NCBI GenBank assembly: GCA_017883205.1
Contig: JADGNZ010000023.1
Location: 30,019 to 94,018, forward strand
Origin: Thermoanaerobaculia bacterium
Lineage (GTDB): Bacteria; Acidobacteriota; Thermoanaerobaculia; Gp7-AA8
DNA length: 64,000 nt
Direction: 5' to 3'
Part shown: piece by piece, positions 53,159 to 61,766 of the stretch
How positions within the stretch are numbered: the first letter of the stretch is position 1
Layout of the letters: each line of letters starts with the position of its first letter
Notes under the pieces: generated by a model
What the model was told of the DNA's origin: nothing
What the model saw: only the letters and a program-made list of their open reading frames with translations
The model's database searches: none
Made by a program: the position numbers and the translations under genes

Positions 53159-53695
53159 TCATTCGGCCGTCGACGCTATCCAGACGTCCACCGTCGCGAT
53201 CGCAGCCGCCGCCTCCGCTGGTTTCACATGCGGCTTGATTTCCATCAGCTTCGAGGAACGACTGTTGCTGGTTGCACGCGGTTGCTGGCGCGTCACGAAG
53301 AGTGCCGTCGTCAGCGGCTCCAGTTCTTTCACACGCAGCGCTGCGAGCTGTTCCGCGGCGAAATCAATTGCTCGCTGGTATTTCGCCAACGTCTGGGGAA
53401 ACTGCTCGCGAAGTTGGTGAAATCGCCCGCCAACGTCGTACGTCACACCCATTTCGCGCGGCGAGACGCGAACGAAATCTTCCGCTTCCATCAGTGAAAG
53501 CCGGTTTTCGAGCTGAAACGAGAACGGACCATAATAATGAATTCGGAATTCGTCCGAAAGCGGGACGTCGAAGAGTTCCTTCATCACGTACGCGGCCTTC
53601 TGCATCAGCGTCTCGCCGCATGCATGTCCCGACTCGCGGACTTTCTCAATGAATGCGGCCAGAATCGCGGCTTGTTTCAGATACTCCGAGCTCAT
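53159..53695 (-). CDS. YwgA-like helical protein, partner of the HD phosphohydrolase
   Basis: A 178-residue protein. The N-terminal half has GETLMQKAAYVMKELFDVPLSDEFRIHYYGPFSFQLENRLSLME: the pattern LMQK-hydrophobic-Y, then (H/F)YYGP(F/Y)S, then a helix of two Leu-rich turns is shared by YwgA-like and more distantly Panacea/SocA-like proteins. The C-terminal half is Ala-rich helix and low complexity. The function is unknown; in Bacillus, as I recall, ywgA lies close to ywfO, which encodes an HD-domain dNTPase, the same pairing as here. The start ATG overlaps the stop of the HD gene (ATGA), so the two are coupled. Confidence 0.6.
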   Translation of the reverse strand: MSSEYLKQAAILAAFIEKVRESGHACGETLMQKAAYVMKELFDVPLSDEFRIHYYGPFSFQLENRLSLMEAEDFVRVSPREMGVTYDVGGRFHQLREQFPQTLAKYQRAIDFAAEQLAALRVKELEPLTTALFVTRQQPRATSNSRSSKLMEIKPHVKPAEAAAAIATVDVWIASTAE

Positions 53696-55023
53696 GATGC
53701 CTCCTTCTCGGCAAGAATCTGTTCGAGGTTTTCGTACAACCAGGTACGGGCTTCTTCGAGAAGCTCAGGTGCGATGAAAACATAGTCAAAAACGGCTTTC
53801 GGCAGTTTACCGAGGATCTGCGACATCTGAATTGAAGACACAACTGCTCCGTCATCACGTTCGACGGCTATCCGCAGCGGCTTTCCTGACGCTGATTCGG
53901 GCTCCTGTGGATTGATATTGGTATCGCGTGCGACCTGATCTGACCCGTAGCGTTCGCGCACCGCACGATACACGAGGCCGAGGGCGTCGATATTCTTCCT
54001 CAGATCTTCGGAGCGGATCTCGTATAGGACTCGAAAGAACCGCCGTTGCAAAATCCTCGAGGCGATTTCATGACGTGTCGAATGGGTATCGGCAACATCA
54101 TCCTGCATTGCCGCAAGTACGTGATCGTCGGTGAGGCGCAGGTGGTCATCGACAGTGACCGGATACGTCCCATTCGGAAGGAAAGCGCGAAGGTACTGTT
54201 TGAGGTGAACGTCCAGAGCGCGGCGTACTTTGTGGAAGTAGAGCTGTTCAAACATGAAGTACCGCGCGAGTTGTAATCCCTCGGCGGCGTGAAGGCCGCC
54301 CGCTTCGATGCCCACCACCGCCTTCTGCCGTTCGTCATCCCACAGAATTCGAAGCGTGTCGATGACCCGACGATGATCGAACCGGCCGTACGCGACTCCT
54401 GCGTGGAGCGAATCGCGAAGAAGGTAGTCGATTCGGTCGACGCCAAACGGGTCGCCGGTTACGATCTCGGTCATCAACTCCTCCCACTCGGTGAAGGTCT
54501 CGCCGTTCCACTTTTCAACGCCGACAGCGATTTTGGCGATGTGGTCGGCGTTGAGCGGAGGCGTCATCGAGCTCCACAGCTGCTGCATCAATGGCGATCG
54601 AATGACCTCGACGGAGAGATTCTCGTGATGCGTGTCTTTGGGGAGCAGCTCTTCAGCTCCGTGGGAAAACGGGATGTGTCCCAGGTCGTGACACAACGCC
54701 GCCATCCGCACCACGGAACGCCAATACCGATGTTTGCCATCAGTGGGGTCGGTCGACGGGAAGATGGCCTTGAGGCGTCCAGTCGTCCGGCGGTTCTCGG
54801 GGTCCGTCAGAACGTCGAAGACTCTACCCGCGAGATCCATGACTCCGAGACAGTGCTCGAAGCGTTTGTGCGTGGCAGCGGGATAGACCAGCCACGTCAG
54901 CGCGAGTTGATGAATGTGACGGAGTCGTTGAAACGGCCTCGAGTTGACGACCTTTCGCTCATCGGAGGTGAGTACGATGAACCCATGGATCGGATCACGG
55001 AATTCGTTGTGTTCCTTCGCCAC
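53692..55023 (-). CDS. HD-domain phosphohydrolase (YwfO/dNTPase-like)
   Basis: A protein of about 443 residues. The opening FRDPIHGFIVLTSDERKVVNSRPFQRLRHIHQLALTWLVYPAATHKRFEHCLGV contains the first H of the metal site; MAALCHDLGHIPFSHGAEELL carries the HD pair; DPFGVDRIDYLLRDSLHAGV is the later conserved patch of SAMHD1-like and dGTPase-like proteins. It probably hydrolyses a (d)NTP. The start is uncertain: GTG at 55023 (VAKEHNEFRDP) fits homologues but has no clear ribosome-binding site, and the frame is open to 55137. It is the first gene of a unit with the YwgA-like gene, running opposite to the hydrogenase genes. Confidence 0.8.
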   Translation of the reverse strand: MAKEHNEFRDPIHGFIVLTSDERKVVNSRPFQRLRHIHQLALTWLVYPAATHKRFEHCLGVMDLAGRVFDVLTDPENRRTTGRLKAIFPSTDPTDGKHRYWRSVVRMAALCHDLGHIPFSHGAEELLPKDTHHENLSVEVIRSPLMQQLWSSMTPPLNADHIAKIAVGVEKWNGETFTEWEELMTEIVTGDPFGVDRIDYLLRDSLHAGVAYGRFDHRRVIDTLRILWDDERQKAVVGIEAGGLHAAEGLQLARYFMFEQLYFHKVRRALDVHLKQYLRAFLPNGTYPVTVDDHLRLTDDHVLAAMQDDVADTHSTRHEIASRILQRRFFRVLYEIRSEDLRKNIDALGLVYRAVRERYGSDQVARDTNINPQEPESASGKPLRIAVERDDGAVVSSIQMSQILGKLPKAVFDYVFIAPELLEEARTWLYENLEQILAEKEAS

Positions 55024-55214
55024 GAAAACATGGTAGCAGTGGCCTTGCGATAACCCGCGAAGTTCTACTCCGTGTGGAAAGGTCGGATGCTGTTTTGGTG
55101 TCGGATCCGTCGATGAGGATGACCCTCCGCGTGACACCCATCACCACCTCCTGTGTCCTCAAACATCGCTCCGCGTTCGGGCTGCGCCTACCTTGAGCGC
55201 ACGGGAATCGGGAC

Positions 55215-57548
55215 ATGACAACTGGTGGACTTCATATCGAGATCCGTGGGACGGTACAGGGGGTTGGGTACAGGCCGTGGGTGTTTCAACTGGCGCAGCG
55301 CGCCGGGATCCGCGGGGTCGTTCGTAACGACTCGGCTGGGGTGTCGATCGACGCGTTCGGCACCGCAGATGCGCTTGACCAATTCGTTGCTGCTCTGCGC
55401 GGAGGTACTCCTCCCGCCGCGCGCGTGCAGTCCTTCCATTCCGCGGTGATCCCATTCGTTGAGCACTCCGCGTTCGCGATAACCGACAGTGTTGCGTCGG
55501 CGGAGCGTCATGTCTCGATTCCCTCCGACCTTGCCACGTGCGATGACTGCGTGCGCGAGCTTCTCGATCCGACGGACCGGCGATTCCGCTATCCGTTCAT
55601 CAACTGCACGAATTGCGGCCCGCGTTACTCCATCGTCCGTGACGCGCCGTACGACCGGCCGAAGACATCGATGGCGCCGTTCCGCATGTGCGCGCGTTGT
55701 CTCGCCGAATACGAATCACCCTCCGACCGGCGCTTCCATGCGCAACCGAACGCCTGTCCCGATTGCGGGCCGCGGCTGACGGCCATGGGAAGCCGGCACG
55801 AGCGGATCGTGACGCCCGACGCGATCCGCTTCGCCGCCCGCACCATCCGCGCCGGCATGACCGTCGCGCTCAAAGGCCTCGGCGGATTCCAACTCGCCTG
55901 TGATGCCACCTCATCGCAGGCCGTGCAACGGCTGCGCGACCGCAAACAGCGCGAGCACAAGCCGCTGGCCGTGATGGTGCGCGATCTGGCGATGGCCGAG
56001 GAGTTGGTGGAACTGAGCGAGACGGAGAGAGAGCTGCTGATGTCGATCGAGCGGCCGATCGTGCTCGCGCGCAGCCGCGAGGGCTCACCGCTCGCGCAGG
56101 AAGTGTGCGGCGCAGGAATCGTCATCACCGGCGTCTTCCTCCCGTACACGCCGCTGCATCATCTCCTTCTTCGCGATGTCGCTATTCCACTCGTGATGAC
56201 CTCGGGCAACCTCGCGGACGAGCCGATGATCACGACCAACCCGGAGGCGCTGGAACAACTTCGCAACGTCGCCGACGTCTTCCTCCTGCACGACCGCGAG
56301 ATCGTCACGCGTGTCGACGACTCCATCGCCACCATCATCGACGGCGCGCCTGCGCTTCTCCGCCGCGCGCGTGGTTACGTGCCGCGATCGATCGAGACGT
56401 CAATCACTGGCAGCCGCACGTTCTCCGAACCGATTCTCGCGTGCGGCGCGCATCTCAAGAACACCTTCTGCATCGCTTCGGGATCGAGCGCGTTCCTCGG
56501 GCCGCACATCGGCGACCTTGAGAGCGTCGAGACGCTGCGCGCGTACGAGTCCGCAATCGAGCGGATGAAATCGTTCATCGGCGTTTCGCCGCGCGTGCTC
56601 GTGCACGACCTTCATCCCGACTACTTCTCCACGCGCTACGCGCTCGCGCAGCAAGGCGTGCGCACGATCGGCGTGCAGCATCATCACGCGCATATCGCAA
56701 GCGCGATGGCCGAGGACCGGATCGAAGGTCCGGTGATCGGGATTGCGTACGACGGCACCGGCTTCGGTACCGATGGCACGGCGTGGGGCGGCGAGATTCT
56801 CATCGCCGATTTCGAAGACTACGAGCGCTTCGCGACGTTTCGTCCCATTCCGCTCGCCGGCGGCGACCAGGCCATTCGCCAGCCGTGGCGCATCGCTCTC
56901 GCGCTATTGGACGACACGTACGCCGGTGACTCGCCGCTGGCATCGCTTCCCCTCTTCCGCGAGATCTCTCTGCTGATGATTACGCAGGTGCGGCTGATGA
57001 TCGATCGCAACCTGAACACGACTCCCGCCCGCGGCGTCGGACGCTGGTTCGATGCTTTCGGCGCGATCATCCTCGGGCTCGCCGAAGCGCACTACGAAGG
57101 CGAAGTGGCCTTCCGCTGGAACATGGTCGCCGACGAAAACGAGCGCGGACGCTATCCGGTCGTCATTCACGACGGCATCCAGCCATGGCAGATCGATCCC
57201 CGGCCGATGGTGAAAGCGGCGGTCACCGATCTGCTGGCCGGCCGTTCCGCGGCCACGATCTCGGCGCGCTTCCACAACACGCTGGCTGCGGCCACCGCGG
57301 AAGTCGCGCGCGCCGCCCTCATCAGCCGCGGGCGCATGCCGGTCGTTCTCAGCGGCGGCTGCTTTCAAAACAGACGATTGGCGGAGTCGATCATCGACAC
57401 GCTGCGTCCATCCGTGCGCGTCGTCATGAATCGCAACGTTCCCGCCGGCGACGGCGGCATCGCGCTCGGCCAGGCGTTCATCGCCGACGCACGGCTTCGC
57501 GCGGAAACTTCGGTGAGCGTCGATGAAGAGGAGCTCGTATGTGCCTAG
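55215..57548 (+). CDS. hypF: Carbamoyltransferase HypF
   Basis: A 777-residue maturation enzyme. Domains in order: acylphosphatase (residues 5-95, VQGVGYRPWVFQLAQ), two zinc-finger-type repeats (CDDCVRELL with CTNCGPRYS, and CARCLAEYE with CPDCGPRLT), a YrdC-like domain with LKGLGGFQLACDAT and a Kae1-like carbamoyltransferase domain with VHDLHPDYFSTRYA, QHHHAHIASAMAED and SGGCFQNRRLAE. HypF converts carbamoyl phosphate to the carbamoyl-adenylate that supplies the CN ligands of the Fe atom. It starts the hyp operon; only a weak CGGGA lies before ATG 55215. Its 3' end overlaps hypC by ten bases. Confidence 0.95.
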   Translation: MTTGGLHIEIRGTVQGVGYRPWVFQLAQRAGIRGVVRNDSAGVSIDAFGTADALDQFVAALRGGTPPAARVQSFHSAVIPFVEHSAFAITDSVASAERHVSIPSDLATCDDCVRELLDPTDRRFRYPFINCTNCGPRYSIVRDAPYDRPKTSMAPFRMCARCLAEYESPSDRRFHAQPNACPDCGPRLTAMGSRHERIVTPDAIRFAARTIRAGMTVALKGLGGFQLACDATSSQAVQRLRDRKQREHKPLAVMVRDLAMAEELVELSETERELLMSIERPIVLARSREGSPLAQEVCGAGIVITGVFLPYTPLHHLLLRDVAIPLVMTSGNLADEPMITTNPEALEQLRNVADVFLLHDREIVTRVDDSIATIIDGAPALLRRARGYVPRSIETSITGSRTFSEPILACGAHLKNTFCIASGSSAFLGPHIGDLESVETLRAYESAIERMKSFIGVSPRVLVHDLHPDYFSTRYALAQQGVRTIGVQHHHAHIASAMAEDRIEGPVIGIAYDGTGFGTDGTAWGGEILIADFEDYERFATFRPIPLAGGDQAIRQPWRIALALLDDTYAGDSPLASLPLFREISLLMITQVRLMIDRNLNTTPARGVGRWFDAFGAIILGLAEAHYEGEVAFRWNMVADENERGRYPVVIHDGIQPWQIDPRPMVKAAVTDLLAGRSAATISARFHNTLAAATAEVARAALISRGRMPVVLSGGCFQNRRLAESIIDTLRPSVRVVMNRNVPAGDGGIALGQAFIADARLRAETSVSVDEEELVCA

Positions 57549-57820
57549 GTGTACCGGGACGTGTCATTTCGATTCACGACTACACCGCGGTCGTCGACTT
57601 CTGGGGCGTTCGCAAAGACGTGCGCCTCGACATCGTCGATGAGCCGGTGGTGCCGGGCGACTACATCCTCAACCACGTCGGCTTCGCCATTCGGCGAATC
57701 GCCCCCGAGTCGGTGGCCGAGACGCTGGAGCTCTACGAAATGCTGCTGCGCGAGAATGCCGGCGGCGAGGACGACCTGATGGCGCTCGACGTTCGCGGCG
57801 AGATCGCGGGGGCTTCGTGA
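57539..57820 (+). CDS. hypC: Hydrogenase assembly chaperone HypC
   Basis: A 93-residue HypC/HybG protein. The essential Cys2 is present in MCLGVPGRVISIHDYTAVV, followed by the OB-like barrel (DYILNHVGFAIRRIAPESVAETLELYE). HypC carries the Fe(CN)2CO unit together with HypD and hands it to the large subunit. The C-terminus (GGEDDLMALDVRGEIAGAS) is slightly longer than in E. coli. The start lies inside hypF and the stop overlaps the hypD start by four bases, so the genes are translationally coupled. Confidence 0.95.
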   Translation: MCLGVPGRVISIHDYTAVVDFWGVRKDVRLDIVDEPVVPGDYILNHVGFAIRRIAPESVAETLELYEMLLRENAGGEDDLMALDVRGEIAGAS

Positions 57821-58935
57821 CCAACGAGCTGCAGTTCCGCGATCCGGCGCTTGCGCGCTCGCTCGCAGCGACGCTGGCCCGTCTGGTCGATGAGATCGGA
57901 CGGCCGGTCGCGGTCATGCACGTCTGCGGCAGTCACGAGCAGGCCATCGCACGCTTCGGCCTCCGTTCGCTTTTCCCGAAGGCGCTCGATGTGATCATGG
58001 GCCCCGGTTGTCCTGTCTGCGTCACCGATGTGCCGGAGGTCGACGAAGGCGTCGTGCTCGCTCGTCAAGGCGTGCGCATCGTCACTTTCGGCGACATGCT
58101 GCGCGTGCCCGGCACCGTGCAATCGCTCGCCGACGCGCAGGCCAGTGGCGCGAACATCGAAGTAATCTACAGCCCGCGCCAGGCGATCGAGATCGCACGC
58201 GAGACTGATGAGGAGGTCGTTCTCTTCGCCACCGGATTCGAGACAACCGCCGTCGCCACCGCCGCGGTGATCCTCGACAATCCGCCGAAGAACTTTTCCG
58301 TTCTTTCCGCGCACAAATACATCCCGCCGGTCATGGAGATCGTCGCGGAGATGCCGGGATCGCGCGTGGAAGGATTTCTCGCCGCCGGTCACGCCGCGGC
58401 GATCACCGGCTCCGCGGTCTTCGAACCATTCGTCGAGCGGCACCAGGTGCCTGTCGTCGTGGCCGGCTTCGAGCCGATGGACATTCTGGCCGGACTGGTC
58501 GAGCTGCTCGAGCTGATCCGCAACAAGACGCCGCGCGTGGCGAACATGTTTCCGCGGTGCGTGTCTGCCGAGGGCAACATTCCGGCGCAGAAACAACTGT
58601 GGCGGGTTTTCAAACCGGTCGGCGGGAAGTGGCGCGGCATCGCGCATGTGCCGAACGGCAACCTCCGTTTGCGCGACGAATTCGCGCACGTCGACGCGCG
58701 CAAACGGTTCACGATCGATCTTCCCTCGCTGTGGGACTACGCGCCGCCGGCGCTGGCCGGGCAGTGCATCTGTGGCGACATCATGGCCGGCATCCGCAAC
58801 CCGCGCGACTGCCGCCTCTTCAACCGCGAGTGTGTTCCCGAGAACCCGGTAGGCGCCTGCATGGTGTCGAACGAAGGCACGTGCAAGATCTGGCATCTCT
58901 ACGGCGGCGTCCCCGATCTGGAGGCGACAGCATGA
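57817..58935 (+). CDS. hypD: Hydrogenase formation protein HypD
   Basis: A 372-residue protein with the start GTG at 57817 (VTNELQFRDPALAR). Conserved Cys sets: VMHVCGSHE, GPGCPVCVTDVPEVDE, CICGDIMAG with FNRECVPENPVGACMVSNEGTCKIWH, which bind the 4Fe-4S cluster and the redox thiols. HypD with HypC builds the Fe(CN)2CO moiety. All residues seen in active HypD proteins are present. It ends in an ATGA overlap with hypE. Confidence 0.95.
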   Translation: MTNELQFRDPALARSLAATLARLVDEIGRPVAVMHVCGSHEQAIARFGLRSLFPKALDVIMGPGCPVCVTDVPEVDEGVVLARQGVRIVTFGDMLRVPGTVQSLADAQASGANIEVIYSPRQAIEIARETDEEVVLFATGFETTAVATAAVILDNPPKNFSVLSAHKYIPPVMEIVAEMPGSRVEGFLAAGHAAAITGSAVFEPFVERHQVPVVVAGFEPMDILAGLVELLELIRNKTPRVANMFPRCVSAEGNIPAQKQLWRVFKPVGGKWRGIAHVPNGNLRLRDEFAHVDARKRFTIDLPSLWDYAPPALAGQCICGDIMAGIRNPRDCRLFNRECVPENPVGACMVSNEGTCKIWHLYGGVPDLEATA

Positions 58936-59984
58936 CCGCAGTCCTCACGGCAACGAGCGGCCGCGTCACGCTCAAGCAGGGCGGCGGCGGTCGGGCCATG
59001 CGCGCTCTCATCGAAAAACTCTTCGTGCGCGACTTTGCCACGATGCCGCTGCACAATCCCGATTTCAGCGTCGGCGTCGGCGCGATGGACGACGGCGCGG
59101 CCATCCGCATCGGTGACGAATGGCTCGTCATCACCACCGACTCGCACGTCATCCATCCCATCTTCTTTCCCGGCGGCGACATCGGCCGCCTCTCCATCTG
59201 CGGCACCGTGAACGACCTGGCCATGATGGGCGCCACGACCGTCCTCGGCCTGACGTGCAGCGTCATTCTCGAAGAGGGATTCGCGCTCGACTCGCTCGAA
59301 GCGATCCAGAGCTCGATGATTGCAGCGTGCCGCGAGGCCGGCGCTCCCGTCGTCACCGGCGACACGAAGGTGATGGGCAAGCGCGAGCTCGACGGCATCG
59401 TCATCAACACGTGCGGCATCGGCCTCACGCGTACGCTCGTGCGCGACAACGGGCTCTCCCTCGGCGACCGCATCATCGTCACCGGCTCGATCGCGGAGCA
59501 TGGCCTCGCGGTGATGGCGAAGCGGCACGAGATCGGGATCGAAGGCGATCTCGTCTCCGACGTTGCTCCGCTCAATGACCTCGTCGCATCCGTTCTCTCC
59601 GGAGCTCCCGGCGCAGTCACGGCGATGAAAGACCCAACGCGCGGCGGCGTTTCCAGCGCATTGCACGAGATGGCGTCAAAGAGCGGCGTCGGCATATTGA
59701 TAGATGAGCGCGTCATTCCGGTCACTGCCGCAGTCCGCGCCGTCGGCGAGCTGCTCGGCATCGATCCTCTTCACGTCGCGAATGAAGGAAAAGCGCTCAT
59801 CGGCGTCCGTGCCGATGCCGCCGACCGCGTTCTCGAGATCCTTCGCGCGCATTCACTCGGCCGCAATGCCGCGGTGATCGGCACGTGTGTCGCCGAGCGG
59901 CCCGGCGGCGTCATTCTCAACACCGGATTCGGAAAGAGGCTGCTCGCTGAACCAGAAGGCGAGCCGTTACCACGCATATGTTGA
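58932..59984 (+). CDS. hypE: Carbamoyl dehydratase HypE
   Basis: A 350-residue PurM-superfamily enzyme from ATG 58932. It opens TLKQGGGGRAMRALIEKLF, has DDGAAIRIGDEWLVITTDSHV for ATP binding, and ends with the required C-terminal Cys in LPRIC, which is carbamoylated by HypF and dehydrated to thiocyanate. It is the CN-donating protein. Its stop lies inside the start of the next gene (overlap of seven bases). Everything expected of a working HypE is present. Confidence 0.95.
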   Translation: MTAVLTATSGRVTLKQGGGGRAMRALIEKLFVRDFATMPLHNPDFSVGVGAMDDGAAIRIGDEWLVITTDSHVIHPIFFPGGDIGRLSICGTVNDLAMMGATTVLGLTCSVILEEGFALDSLEAIQSSMIAACREAGAPVVTGDTKVMGKRELDGIVINTCGIGLTRTLVRDNGLSLGDRIIVTGSIAEHGLAVMAKRHEIGIEGDLVSDVAPLNDLVASVLSGAPGAVTAMKDPTRGGVSSALHEMASKSGVGILIDERVIPVTAAVRAVGELLGIDPLHVANEGKALIGVRADAADRVLEILRAHSLGRNAAVIGTCVAERPGGVILNTGFGKRLLAEPEGEPLPRIC

Positions 59985-60547
59985 ACGTCGCCGTTCTCTG
60001 CTCGAAACGCGCGCCGGGCCTCGAGGCCTTGCGCGAGCGTGTCCACGTTGCCTGCGTCCTCGACCGCCAGCTTCCGCGCGGCCACGATCGCGAGGACTTC
60101 GATGCCGCGACCGCCTCGTTGCTTCTCCCGTACGACGTCGACGCCGTCATCCTCCTCGGCTATCTCTACATCCTCACCGACCCGATGCTGGAGACGTTTC
60201 CGGGGCGCATCCTCAACGTCCACGATTCCGATCTCACGCTGCGCAACGACGACGGCAGCCCGCGTTATCCGGGTCTGCACGCCACGTGCGACGCAATCAA
60301 CGCCGGCGAGCATGAGACGCGCAGCTGCGTGCACCTCGTCACCAGGCACCTCGACGCCGGTCCCGTCCTCGCGCGCAGCAACGCGTTTCCCGTTGCCCCA
60401 TTCGTGAGCGTGGCCGCGGTGCGCGGCGAGCAGGACATCGTGCGTGCATATGCCTATGCGCAGCGCGAGTGGATGATGCGCAGCACCTGGGGCGCGCTCG
60501 CCAGCGAGGCCCTCGGGCGCCTGATTCCGCAGAAGGTGGCCGCGTGA
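59978..60547 (+). CDS. Formyltransferase-like protein; candidate N-terminal half of a split HypX
   Basis: A 189-residue protein with the formyltransferase fold. The catalytic triad of PurN/FMT-type enzymes can be seen: Asn and His in ILNVHDSDLTL (near residues 85-88) and Asp in RHLDAGPVLARS (about 129). A Rossmann opening MLNVAVLCSKRAPGLEALRE and AVILLGYLYILTDPML precede them. It should bind N10-formyl-tetrahydrofolate. HypX is normally one long protein with an N-terminal formyltransferase and a C-terminal hydratase-like domain that makes the CO ligand; here the second half is the next gene. Overlaps with hypE (seven bases) and with the next gene (four bases) tie it to the hyp operon. A standalone purN-like role is the alternative. 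Confidence 0.75.
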   Translation: MLNVAVLCSKRAPGLEALRERVHVACVLDRQLPRGHDREDFDAATASLLLPYDVDAVILLGYLYILTDPMLETFPGRILNVHDSDLTLRNDDGSPRYPGLHATCDAINAGEHETRSCVHLVTRHLDAGPVLARSNAFPVAPFVSVAAVRGEQDIVRAYAYAQREWMMRSTWGALASEALGRLIPQKVAA

Positions 60548-61425
60548 AATCGATCCGCATCGATGTTGACGGCGCGGTCGGCACGATCACGATCGACCGC
60601 CGCGAGCGGTTCAACTCGCTCGACGTCGAGACCGCGCGCGACCTGCGCAAAGCCGGCCTGCAGCTCGCGCGCGACAATTCGATTCGCGCGGTGGTGCTGC
60701 GCGGCAACGGCGGCGTTTTCTGCAGCGGCGCCGACCTCAAATACATTCGCGGCGGCGGCGACGCCAAAGGCCTCGGCTACCTTCAGCCCCACTCCGCGTC
60801 CTCCGCGCCTCCGCGTGAAACCGTTTCTCCCGCGGAGCCGCGGAGAGGCGGAGAAAACCACTACGGCGATGTCTTCAAACAGATCCTCGAATACATCCAC
60901 AGCACCATCTCCGAGATCCGCCGCGCGCCGAAGCCGTTCATCGCCGCGGTCGACGGCATCGCTGCCGCGGGCGGGTTTGGTCTGGCCATGTCCTGCGATC
61001 TCGTCATCGCCTCCGATCGCGCGATGTTCGAGTGGGCGTATGCCAAGACGGGCCTGACCGGCGCGGAGAGCTCGACGTTCATGCTGCCGCGCCTCGTCGG
61101 TCTTCGCCGCGCCTTCGAGCTCCTCTTTCTCAATCCGCGCATCACGCCGGAGCGCGCGCTCGAGATCGGTTTGATCACAGCGGTCTACCCGGCTGCGACG
61201 TTCGACGCCGAGGTCGATGCCATCGCGCACAAGATCGCCGAGGGACCGACGGAGGCGATGGGGATCGCGAAAGAGCTGATCAACCAGGCTGCGGGGATGG
61301 ACCGGCTCGACGTTCACCTCGACCGCGAGATCGACCACCTTGCGCGCATCGCCGACGGAGCCGATTTCGCGGAAGGCATCGACGCCTTCTTCGCCAAACG
61401 GCAGCCGAAATTCGGAGTGTCGTGA
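60544..61425 (+). CDS. Enoyl-CoA-hydratase-like protein; candidate C-terminal half of a split HypX
   Basis: A 293-residue crotonase-fold protein from GTG 60544 (VKSIRIDVDGAVGTITID). The oxyanion-hole segments are VFCSGADLKYIRGG and AAVDGIAAAGGFGLAMSCDLVIAS; the later motif KTGLTGAESSTFMLPRLVG takes the place of the usual GGTQRLPR segment and includes a Glu. Residues around 83-104 are encoded by a 63-bp dispersed repeat. In HypX this domain turns a formyl-CoA-like intermediate into CO. Its position between hypE and hypA, immediately after a formyltransferase, strongly suggests that role; an ordinary enoyl-CoA hydratase is the alternative. Stop and hypA start overlap (TGATG). Confidence 0.75.
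   Translation: MKSIRIDVDGAVGTITIDRRERFNSLDVETARDLRKAGLQLARDNSIRAVVLRGNGGVFCSGADLKYIRGGGDAKGLGYLQPHSASSAPPRETVSPAEPRRGGENHYGDVFKQILEYIHSTISEIRRAPKPFIAAVDGIAAAGGFGLAMSCDLVIASDRAMFEWAYAKTGLTGAESSTFMLPRLVGLRRAFELLFLNPRITPERALEIGLITAVYPAATFDAEVDAIAHKIAEGPTEAMGIAKELINQAAGMDRLDVHLDREIDHLARIADGADFAEGIDAFFAKRQPKFGVS
60791..60853. repeat. Dispersed palindrome, family A, inside the hydratase-like gene
   Basis: CTCCGCGTCCTCCGCGCCTC with CGCGTGAAACCG and CGCGGAGCCGCGGAGAGGCG. It is 63 bp, so the frame is kept, and it codes for a Ser/Pro/Arg-rich loop (SASSAPPRETVSPAEPRRGG). Confidence 0.8.
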
Positions 61426-61766
61426 TGCACGAATACTCCATCGTCCAGTCGCTCGTCGATTCCGTTGCCGCAGCTGTCGGAACGCGCACGGATGCGGTCG
61501 TTCGCAGTGTGCGCGTCAGCATCGGTGAGGTTGCCGGAGTCGACTGCGGTCTTCTGACCACCGCCTACGAAGTGTTTCGCGCCGGCACGCTTTGCGAGAA
61601 CGCCGCGATGACGATCGATCGCATTCCGGCGCGCTGGGAGTGCCCGCTCTGCGGCGCCGCCATCCCGCGCGGAGCGGTCCTTCAATGTCCGCAATGCCAC
61701 GAGCCGGCGTTCATGGCGGCAGGCGACGAGATCATTCTGCAACGCGTTGAACTGGAGGTGGCTTGA
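61425..61766 (+). CDS. hypA: Hydrogenase nickel incorporation protein HypA
   Basis: A 113-residue protein. It begins MHEYSIVQSLVDS with the nickel-binding His2, has the GEVAGVDCGLLTTAYEVF core and the zinc site CPLCGAAIPRGAVLQCPQC. HypA collects nickel for the large subunit together with HypB. ATG 61425 overlaps the preceding stop, and its own stop overlaps the hypB start by one base (TGATG). Confidence 0.95.
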   Translation: MHEYSIVQSLVDSVAAAVGTRTDAVVRSVRVSIGEVAGVDCGLLTTAYEVFRAGTLCENAAMTIDRIPARWECPLCGAAIPRGAVLQCPQCHEPAFMAAGDEIILQRVELEVA

